Positions 4,472 through 9,084 of a stretch of 9,084 nt of DNA are shown here, one piece after another; position 1 is the first letter of the stretch, and every line of letters begins with the position of its first letter. The notes beneath the pieces were generated by a model, which did no database searches, was not told the origin of the DNA, and saw only the letters and a list, made by a program, of their open reading frames with translations. A program made the translations under genes and the position numbers. This stretch comes from an uncultured Campylobacter sp. (GTDB taxonomy: Bacteria; Campylobacterota; Campylobacteria; Campylobacterales; Campylobacteraceae), in NCBI GenBank assembly GCA_937990735.1, contig CALKQT010000046.1:1-9084 (forward strand), written 5' to 3'.

Positions 4472-6766
4472 TTATCCGCAGACTACTTCCTCAAAGCTCT
4501 TTATCTTGCGCTCTGCTTTGCGCTGCGCAGCTTGCGCGCTTAAAATTTCATCGCTCAAAGCTGCGTTAGAGTTCAAGCTTTTAGCCCCTTTTAGCGCAGC
4601 ATCTATTAGCCTGCTTTCGTTATTTGCCGCCTGCGGCTTAGGCATTGCGGCGGGCTTAGCTTCTACCATGCGCACTATCTGCTCAAAATCCGCCCGGTGT
4701 GCGATCGATGCAGCGTCCATCTGCTTTTTGGTCTCTTTTAGGCGCCTATTAAATAGCTTTTGCGCGCTTTTAGCCTCCTCGGCACTTACTCCCTCATCCA
4801 AATCAAGCGTAGAGGCAACGCCGATAAATTTGTTATCCTCACTCCATAAAAAGCACTCGTTTATATTATTTATGTTTTTGCTGACCCATACGCGCTCAAG
4901 CCCGTACATCTCCACGCTGTAAAACCTCACACCATCTAGGCTGATACCCTTTTTATGCACGTGCTTAAGCTCTCGTCCGCCAAGACGCGCGCTGATGCTT
5001 AGAGCGTCCATGTACACAGCATCGCCTATCTTTGCGCTATACGCAGCTGCGCAGGTAGTATCAAGGCGCTCAAGGTAGCGGGTGTTTAGAAATTTTTCCG
5101 CATACATATCCATCAGCTCTTGCACCTCGCTTAGGTTTTTTAGCATCGTTAGATTCGTCTTGTAGCCTCTTTTTAGGCGGCGCTCTTTTTTAGAGCGAAA
5201 AAACTCTATGGCTTGGCGCTGCGAGATGTTATGGCCGATAAAACCGGCCAAATTTGCGCTGAAGCTATGCTGCAAAGCCCTAAAATTTCGCTCTACGTAG
5301 GGCTTAAGCCAGCCGCTATAGGCGCGCACGGCTTTATACTCGATCTCAAGCGCGCCTAAGACTTCGCGCATATACTCGCTCTTGAAAGCTTTGCCGTTAT
5401 CGCCCTTGATTACCTTTGGCTTGCCGTAGCGCACGATATATTTGGCGACGGCTCTAGCGATAGAGAGAGAATTTTCACTATCGCTGATGTGAAAAGTCGC
5501 TACCCCGCTATACGTATCGATTAGAGCGATGATGGTGTAGCGCTTTTGCCACTCTTTTACATAGTTTTGAAATTCGTCTTTGTCTTTAAAGATAGTGCTG
5601 ACGTTTTGCCAGCCGATTAGCTCGCAAAGCTCGCTAGCGTTGCAGATTAAATCAAGCGGGCTGCCGTCTATCTCCACGACTTCGTTTATCGTGCTTACGG
5701 CGTAGTTGCTGATGCCAAGAGCCGGCAAGCCGCGACCGACCGCTCCATCCTCGCCGTAAAGGATGATGTTTTTTACGAGCTTGTTTTTGTTTAGGTAGTT
5801 ATTGACGTATCTGTTTACTACCTCATAGCTTACGATTTCGTCTCTTTTGCCCTGAAAATCCTCAAAGTTTATGAGGGAGTTTTTCGCCGCATGATAATTT
5901 AGCACCTTGTAGATGTTTGTTATATCGATCTTACCCATGCCTTTGCAAGCGAGGATGAGCTCTATGCAAAGAGGAGCGAGGCCGAGCTCTTCAAGCTTTA
6001 GGGTTTTATTATTATCCCGCTCGTCCACTAGCGCGTCAAGGCCTCCTTTTTTAAATTTGCGCTGCCAATCGTAGAGCTTATTTGCGGTCACCTTTACGCA
6101 GCATATCTTTTTAGTGTTGATATACTCCAGAAAAGCGGCCTCGCCGATCTTGCCTTTTGCGTCTTCCCATGCCTTGATTACGTCGTATTTTTCAAACGCG
6201 GCCTTGCGTTTTTTATCCGAGCAAGTAGCGATAGCAGGGAGGCTTGTCGCGCTCGCGCCGCTATCTCCATTTAAAACCCCTTTATTACCCTTTCTATCTC
6301 GAGCGACAAGTCTATTATTTCCAAGCATATTTGCGTTAGCTTTTTGCTCTTTTCCTCGTCCCCTAAAAGCATTGCAAACTCCCTCACATAAGCCGTCAAG
6401 CTCTCCATCCTGTGCTTGATCTCCTCTGTAGTTAGATCTACAATAAAGTCCTTGAGCATCATCTTCTCCTTTAGTGAAATTTAGCGGACGGACGGAGGCG
6501 GTAGTATTAACCAAATTTACCGCGGAAGCATTGTCCGCCTGCGAAATTTCGCTATTTTTATCATTTATCAAATTATCATCAATCCAAATTTGAAGGGTTT
6601 TGCCACCCGCACCACCTATATTCCCGCTAATCCTATTAAACAGACAATTTTGTCTGTTAATAATGCAAAATTTTTTGCCTACCCTCTCAGCTCTTTGAGT
6701 GGCTTTTTTGATAGTATCGTATTTTACGCTCAAAATTTCAGCCGCGCGTTTTGAATTTACCCACAT
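4472..6766 (-). CDS. Mu A-like DDE transposase
   Basis: A 764-aa transposase of the Mu A family, about 100 residues longer than Mu A (663 aa). It binds phage ends, cuts 3' ends and joins them to target DNA. Residues 1-63 are the first Mu DNA-binding domain (AAEILSVKYDTIKKATQRAE; FNRISGNIGGAGGKTLQIW). Residues about 190-320 hold the end-binding helical domains (KLYDWQRKFKKGGLDALVD). The RNase-H-like core has all three acidic residues: D367 (VEIDGSPLDL), D456 (VIKGDNGKAF) and E492 (KPYVERNFRA). A beta-barrel follows (about 575-655; GVRFYSVEMYGLE), then a charged helical tail that in Mu contacts B and ClpX. The ATG at 6766 is one base after the Ner-position stop, so translation is probably coupled. 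Residues about 64-185 are a poorly ordered linker that hosts a nested frame. Confidence 0.93.
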   Translation of the reverse strand: MWVNSKRAAEILSVKYDTIKKATQRAERVGKKFCIINRQNCLFNRISGNIGGAGGKTLQIWIDDNLINDKNSEISQADNASAVNLVNTTASVRPLNFTKGEDDAQGLYCRSNYRGDQAQDGELDGLCEGVCNAFRGRGKEQKANANMLGNNRLVARDRKGNKGVLNGDSGASATSLPAIATCSDKKRKAAFEKYDVIKAWEDAKGKIGEAAFLEYINTKKICCVKVTANKLYDWQRKFKKGGLDALVDERDNNKTLKLEELGLAPLCIELILACKGMGKIDITNIYKVLNYHAAKNSLINFEDFQGKRDEIVSYEVVNRYVNNYLNKNKLVKNIILYGEDGAVGRGLPALGISNYAVSTINEVVEIDGSPLDLICNASELCELIGWQNVSTIFKDKDEFQNYVKEWQKRYTIIALIDTYSGVATFHISDSENSLSIARAVAKYIVRYGKPKVIKGDNGKAFKSEYMREVLGALEIEYKAVRAYSGWLKPYVERNFRALQHSFSANLAGFIGHNISQRQAIEFFRSKKERRLKRGYKTNLTMLKNLSEVQELMDMYAEKFLNTRYLERLDTTCAAAYSAKIGDAVYMDALSISARLGGRELKHVHKKGISLDGVRFYSVEMYGLERVWVSKNINNINECFLWSEDNKFIGVASTLDLDEGVSAEEAKSAQKLFNRRLKETKKQMDAASIAHRADFEQIVRMVEAKPAAMPKPQAANNESRLIDAALKGAKSLNSNAALSDEILSAQAAQRKAERKIKSFEEVVCG
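6271..6462 (-). CDS. Nested ORF inside the transposase linker
   Basis: A 63-aa frame, one base out of register with the transposase gene, lies wholly within it (transposase residues about 103-166). It starts with two adjacent ATGs (6462 and 6459). AAAGGAG stands upstream, with AGGAG six bases before the second ATG, as good as the other ribosome sites in this operon. The product (MLKDFIVDLTTEEIKHRMES, LTAYVREFAMLLGDEEKSKK, LTQICLEIIDLSLEIERVIK, GF) looks like a normal acidic-basic helical protein. The transposase frame across the same bases reads glycine- and asparagine-rich without evident structure. No family recognised. It may be a true overlapping gene that has been overprinted on the linker. 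A chance frame is possible, but the ribosome site and composition argue for coding. Confidence 0.6.
   Translation of the reverse strand: MMLKDFIVDLTTEEIKHRMESLTAYVREFAMLLGDEEKSKKLTQICLEIIDLSLEIERVIKGF
6639..6658. promoter_or_regulatory. Operator-like palindrome inside the transposase gene
   Basis: AACAGACAATTTTGTCTGTT is a perfect inverted repeat of 9-bp arms around a TT centre. Sixteen bases of it, GACAATTTTGTCTGTT, are identical to 7001-7016 in the early promoter. It lies in codons 36-43 of the transposase, encoding INRQNCLF. It is probably a second binding site for the repressor, for the Ner-position protein, or for the transposase N-terminal domain, which in Mu binds operator-region (enhancer) DNA. 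Which protein binds is not shown by the sequence. Confidence 0.6.
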
Positions 6767-6767
6767 T

Positions 6768-6950
6768 TTAAGCTACTTTCACACCTAGTTTTTTGAAGGT
6801 ATTTTTGGCTTTTTTAGAGAAGTATCCGTTTAAAATGCTGTCGTAGCTTAACTTATTTTCTCGGCAAAATCTTCTTAGCGTTTTGCCGGTCTTTACCTGA
6901 ACCTGCTCAGCTACGCCGCCTTTTTTAACATTGCCGATTAAATCCATCAT
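6768..6950 (-). CDS. Small DNA-binding protein in Ner position
   Basis: A 60-aa basic protein beginning MMDLIGNVKKGGVAEQVQVK. Residues about 26-52 (LRRFCRENKLSYDSILNGYF) read as a helix-turn-helix. It is the first gene of the early operon, where Mu and D108 carry ner, the Cro-like repressor that shuts down early transcription and blocks repressor synthesis. Sequence likeness to Mu Ner is weak, so the name is by position and fold. The frame is open back to a TTG at 7022, but that TTG is the -35 box of the early promoter; translation must start downstream. I chose the ATG at 6950, with AAAGGA 11 bases upstream; the adjacent ATG at 6947 is equally possible. Its stop is one base from the transposase ATG. 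Confidence 0.68.
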   Translation of the reverse strand: MMDLIGNVKKGGVAEQVQVKTGKTLRRFCRENKLSYDSILNGYFSKKAKNTFKKLGVKVA

Positions 6951-6966
6951 TTCTTTAAGCTTCCTT

Positions 6967-6975
6967 TGATATAAT
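6967..6975 (+). promoter_or_regulatory. Repressor promoter with extended -10
   Basis: TGATATAAT matches the extended -10 consensus TGnTATAAT exactly. There is no good -35 upstream (TCATTT at 17 bp spacing), which suits Campylobacter-type vegetative promoters. Transcription would begin near 6982 and give a leader of about 50 bases before the repressor ATG, preceded by AAGGGG. It faces the early promoter, so the two would interfere with each other. Confidence 0.55.
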
Positions 6976-6993
6976 TTTGGTATCGATGTCGAA

Positions 6994-7022
6994 ATTATAC
7001 GACAATTTTGTCTGTTTGTCAA
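6994..7022 (-). promoter_or_regulatory. Early promoter, perfect sigma-70 consensus
   Basis: Reading leftward, TTGACA (7022-7017), a 17-base spacer and TATAAT (6999-6994) match the vegetative consensus at every position. Transcription would begin near 6987 and run into the Ner-position gene, A and B. A promoter this strong must be tightly repressed in a lysogen; the operator repeat in its spacer fits that. Confidence 0.88.
7001..7020. promoter_or_regulatory. Operator in the early promoter spacer
   Basis: GACAA-TT-TTGTC (7001-7012) is an inverted repeat lying wholly between the -10 and -35 boxes. It is followed by TGTTTGTC, which repeats one half-site (TTGTC at 7016-7020) and touches the -35. 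A repressor bound here would block RNA polymerase at the early promoter. The candidates are the CI-like protein encoded next door and the Ner-position protein. Confidence 0.65.
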
Positions 7023-7032
7023 GGGGTAGAGT

Positions 7033-7761
7033 ATGGGAATAGGACAAAAAATTCGCTTTTTTAGGGAAGAAAGAAATTTAACTCAACAAGAGTTAGCAAA
7101 TTTAGCGGGAGTATCTGATAAAACGATACAAAGATATGAAAAATCAAACGATGAAAATTTAACCACCAATGTTATAAAAAAAATTGCTAAGGGATTAAAT
7201 TTGGATATTGATGCTCTAACGCAACAAGGAATAAAACTAGGTGTCTCCCAATCTGTCCCTCTATCCACCCTCCAATTTAAAAAAGAGGTGTCCCTCAATA
7301 CAAAAATCTTGTCCCCCAATACTTCAAAGCTTAAAGAAACCGAGACGGATCAAATTTTTATCCGCAAGCTTAGCTCATCCGTAGGCGCCGGCGAAAGCGT
7401 CGATATAAACGGCATTGAGATCTACGATACCGATGTATTGGTACCTTTTTCTCGGATGCTTTTTAAGGTATGCCCCAAAAATACGAGTAGGATTCGCTGC
7501 ATGCCGGTAGAGGGCTACTCTATGGTGCCGATGCTTTATCCGGATAGTTGGGTGATTGCGGACGTCACGGCAAAATTTGAAGGCGATGGGCTATATATCG
7601 TCAACTACTGCGACCATTTTATGGTGAAGCTGCTACAAAAAAGCCCCGACGGCGTACTGCACATCAAAAGCGTTAATAAAGAATACGATAGCTACGAGAT
7701 AGGACCGGATAGCGATTTGCAAGTATATATCGTCGGCAAAGTCCTACGCTGCGTGATATGA
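7033..7761 (+). CDS. CI/LexA-like phage repressor (HTH + S24 peptidase)
   Basis: A 242-aa repressor. Residues 5-62 are an XRE-type helix-turn-helix (LTQQELANLAGVSDKTIQRY), followed by a serine-rich linker. A LexA/CI S24 self-cleavage domain follows: probable cleavage site A119-G120 (SVGAGES), catalytic serine S163 (EGYSMVPML) and lysine K199 (FMVKLL). RecA-stimulated self-cleavage after DNA damage is the family behaviour, so this prophage is likely SOS-inducible, unlike Mu itself, whose repressor is not of this type. ATG at 7033 follows AAGGGG by six bases. It is divergent from the early genes. The HTH part is much more AT-rich than the peptidase part (sample 60-base lines about 23-33% versus 50-53% GC), suggesting domain shuffling. 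Confidence 0.92.
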   Translation: MGIGQKIRFFREERNLTQQELANLAGVSDKTIQRYEKSNDENLTTNVIKKIAKGLNLDIDALTQQGIKLGVSQSVPLSTLQFKKEVSLNTKILSPNTSKLKETETDQIFIRKLSSSVGAGESVDINGIEIYDTDVLVPFSRMLFKVCPKNTSRIRCMPVEGYSMVPMLYPDSWVIADVTAKFEGDGLYIVNYCDHFMVKLLQKSPDGVLHIKSVNKEYDSYEIGPDSDLQVYIVGKVLRCVI

Positions 7762-7783
7762 AATCAATATAAAAGGGGAATTT

Positions 7784-8857
7784 ATGGATCTATATGAGGA
7801 TTTGCAACGCCTAAGCACCAGGATATCGAGCATCAAAGACTCCGTGCAGACCGAAGAGGCCACGAAACACTCGTTTGTGATGCCGTTTTTTCAAATTTTA
7901 GGCTACGATATATTTGACCCTAACGTCATAGTGCCCGAATTCACCGCCGATGTGGGCATCAAAAAGGGCGAAAAGGTCGATTACGCTATCATGCACGAGG
8001 GTAAGCCGCTCATCATCGTAGAGGTCAAGAAGCACACCGAAGTACTCGACAAGCATTCAAGCCAACTCTATCGATATTTCGGCGTTACGGACGCTAAATT
8101 TGCACTGCTAACAAATGGCATAGAATACCGATTTTATTCCGATATTAACAAGGAAAATAGGCTTGACGATAATCCGTTTCTCATCGTAAACCTCGATGAG
8201 CTCAATAAACGCGACGTAAAGGCTCTTGAGCGCTTTACGAAAAGCGATTTAAATATCAGCTCGATACTGGAGATGGCGAATAAGCAGCGCCGCATACTTG
8301 AGATAAAAAAGATATTTGAGGAAGAAACCGCCAAACCTAGCGATGATTTGGCTAGGATGTTTGCCTGCAGAATACTTCCGCAAGGAACACGCATAACCGG
8401 AAGTGTGCTAGAGGACTTTAAGAGCTATACAAAAACCGCTCTGAGCGAGATAGTGACCGATTTAGCCTCAAAAAAGATAAATTCCGTACGTGCTGGCTTA
8501 ACGGCAAATATCACAGACGAGGATGAAGAAAGTAGTAATGATGAAGCCAAAATCGTAACTACGCAAGATGAGCTGCAGGGCTTTTTTATCATCAAATCAA
8601 TACTGGGCGAATATGTGGAGCTTGATAAAATTTATGCAAGGGATACTCAAAGCTATTTTGGAGTACTCTTTGACGACAATAACCGCAAATGGATAGCTAG
8701 ATTGCATTTTAATACGGCGAAGAAATACATTGGCATTCACGAGATAGAAAAACAAGAGACTAGATATCCACTCGAAAAACTCGAAGATATTTATAAATTT
8801 AGAGATAAGCTTATCGCCACACTCAAAAGAGTGCAGGGCGCAGAAGATGCAGAATAG
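7784..8857 (+). CDS. Stand-alone HsdR-N-type restriction nuclease-like protein
   Basis: A 357-aa protein of the stand-alone type I restriction R-protein N-terminal family (COG4748-like), with no helicase. Residues about 20-120 form a PD-(D/E)XK nuclease core: E24/E25, LGYDIFDPNVIVPEFTADVG, D66 (EKVDYAI), E80-V-K82 (LIIVEVKKH) and the Q94 motif HSSQLYRYF. The middle is helical. Residues about 262-348 are a second conserved domain (ELQGFFIIKSILGEY; RDTQSYFGVLFDDNNRK; ARLHFN). Family members are poorly studied; DNA cleavage is inferred from the intact motif. ATG at 7784 has AAGGGG upstream and lies 22 bases after the repressor stop with no promoter between, so it should be made in the lysogen. 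Placed between repressor and phage end, it is likely cargo, perhaps excluding other phages. Confidence 0.85.
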   Translation: MDLYEDLQRLSTRISSIKDSVQTEEATKHSFVMPFFQILGYDIFDPNVIVPEFTADVGIKKGEKVDYAIMHEGKPLIIVEVKKHTEVLDKHSSQLYRYFGVTDAKFALLTNGIEYRFYSDINKENRLDDNPFLIVNLDELNKRDVKALERFTKSDLNISSILEMANKQRRILEIKKIFEEETAKPSDDLARMFACRILPQGTRITGSVLEDFKSYTKTALSEIVTDLASKKINSVRAGLTANITDEDEESSNDEAKIVTTQDELQGFFIIKSILGEYVELDKIYARDTQSYFGVLFDDNNRKWIARLHFNTAKKYIGIHEIEKQETRYPLEKLEDIYKFRDKLIATLKRVQGAEDAE

Positions 8858-8864
8858 CAAAAAT

Positions 8865-8898
8865 GCTTTTAATGCCCATTTAAACGGGTGTTAAAAGC
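8865..8898 (+). terminator. Inverted repeat after the nuclease gene
   Basis: GCTTTTAA (8865-8872) pairs with TTAAAAGC (8891-8898), and CCC with GGG inside the loop extends the fold. It starts eight bases after the stop codon of the nuclease-like gene, the place for a terminator of the repressor-nuclease transcript. There is no U-run after it, so it may act with Rho or only stabilise the RNA. Confidence 0.45.
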
Positions 8899-8937
8899 CG
8901 TGTAAAATTTCGTAAGGTTTTTGTCAAAAAATTTAAA

Positions 8938-8967
8938 TCAAATTTTGCCACTTTGATTTTGAATAAA
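8938..8967. repeat. Putative transposase-binding end repeat, inner copy
   Basis: TCAAATTTTGCCACTTTGAT and the following bases to 8967 match the copy at 9001-9033 with few differences. The shared core is CCACTTTGA (8948-8956), with TCAAATTTT before it and TGA.AAA after. Same orientation, about 65 bases apart. Repeated sites next to the terminus are what Mu A-type transposases bind. Confidence 0.5.
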
Positions 8968-9000
8968 TTTGCTCCTAATCCCTATCTTTAGGCGACCAGC

Positions 9001-9033
9001 TCAAATTTTTTCCCACTTTGACTTCTGACAAAA
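9001..9033. repeat. Putative transposase-binding end repeat, outer copy
   Basis: The outer copy has the core CCACTTTGA at 9013-9021 between TCAAATTTTTT and CTTCTGACAAAA. Read leftward from the supposed end, it lies about seven bases inside the terminal TG, the place of site L1 in Mu. The match to the inner copy is clear by eye; the function is inferred. Confidence 0.5.
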
Positions 9034-9038
9034 CTTTA

Positions 9039-9040
9039 CA
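9039..9040. mobile_element. Putative prophage left terminus (TG/CA)
   Basis: Read leftward, the sequence TGTAAAGTTTTGTCAG begins with the TG that ends Mu-like elements, and the end repeat follows directly. DNA beyond 9040 has a different, GC-richer character (CTCCGCTTCACGCCG; CTCGCGCGCTC) and may be host. No 5-bp target duplication can be checked because the other end is outside the window. A 6-bp inverted repeat, AAAACT/AGTTTT, crosses the point. No gene is evident in 8858-9084. Confidence 0.45.
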
Positions 9041-9084
9041 GAGTTTTCGGCTCCGCTTCACGCCGTTTTATTCCTCGCGCGCTC

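Noticed and set aside
4329..4922. Rightward 197-aa open frame
   Set aside because: It is antisense to the start of the Mu B-like gene and the end of the transposase gene, both clear family members; serine- and leucine-rich as expected of an antisense shadow.
6522..6552. Small palindromes GCGGA/TCCGC and GCGAAATTTCGC in the transposase linker as operators
   Set aside because: Neither recurs in the control region or elsewhere in the window; without a second copy they cannot be told from chance in coding DNA.
6951..7022. N-terminal extension of the Ner-position gene from a TTG at 7022
   Set aside because: The TTG is the first half of the TTGACA -35 box, and the extension would lie upstream of the transcription start. 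The repeated NRQNC it would encode is the operator sequence, not protein conservation.
9030..9047. AAAACT/AGTTTT inverted repeat as a terminator at the window end
   Set aside because: The stem is only 6 bp of mostly AT with no U-run, and it crosses the supposed phage-host junction, so it is probably chance.
1..9084. tRNA, rRNA, CRISPR array or IS element
   Set aside because: No cloverleaf, regularly spaced repeats or IS transposase was seen; the only transposase is the phage Mu A-type protein.

Overview
The window looks like the left end and early region of a Mu-like transposable prophage, probably in a Campylobacter or close epsilonproteobacterial host. The host guess is an inference. It rests on the AT-rich intergenic style (runs such as AAATTTTA), strong AAGGAG ribosome sites, an extended -10 promoter and protein style. 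Mixed GC of roughly 40-50% in the genes would suit the higher-GC oral Campylobacter group better than C. jejuni. The phage is inverted relative to the usual Mu map: its left end lies at the right of the window and early genes read leftward.

Right part (about 6950-9084). A probable prophage terminus lies near 9040. Two copies of a roughly 30-bp repeat next to it look like transposase-binding end sites. Moving inward, a stand-alone HsdR-N-type nuclease (7784-8857) sits directly downstream of, and in line with, a CI/LexA-like repressor (7033-7761). It is probably cargo expressed in the lysogen. Repressor and early genes are separated by a control region. It holds a perfect-consensus leftward promoter (TTGACA, 17 bp, TATAAT), an extended -10 rightward promoter, and an inverted-repeat operator.

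Middle (3545-6950). A small Ner-position DNA-binding protein is followed, 1 base later, by the Mu A-type DDE transposase (764 aa, catalytic residues visible) and the Mu B-type AAA+ target-capture ATPase. Two oddities sit in the A gene. A 16-bp operator sequence recurs inside codons 36-43. A 62-63 aa open frame with a strong ribosome site is nested out of frame in the linker after the first DNA-binding domain.

Left part (1-3534). A leftward chain of small early genes follows: a 60-aa unknown; a 54-aa peptide resembling the glycyl-radical tail of the anaerobic ribonucleotide reductase NrdD; a sigma-70 region-4-like protein; a 103-aa unknown; a 102-aa unknown paired with a DUF2303 protein; a DUF4406/nucleoside deoxyribosyltransferase-like protein; a possible 54-aa basic protein; the Mu Gam-type DNA-end protector; and a helix-turn-helix protein cut by the window edge. 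Short hairpins built on GCCC/GGGC punctuate several gaps.

How it fits together: the repressor would hold the early promoter off, with the nuclease made in the lysogen. On induction, Ner, A and B drive replicative transposition, Gam guards DNA ends, and the accessory proteins probably tune transcription and nucleotide supply. No rRNA, tRNA, CRISPR array or insertion sequence was seen.
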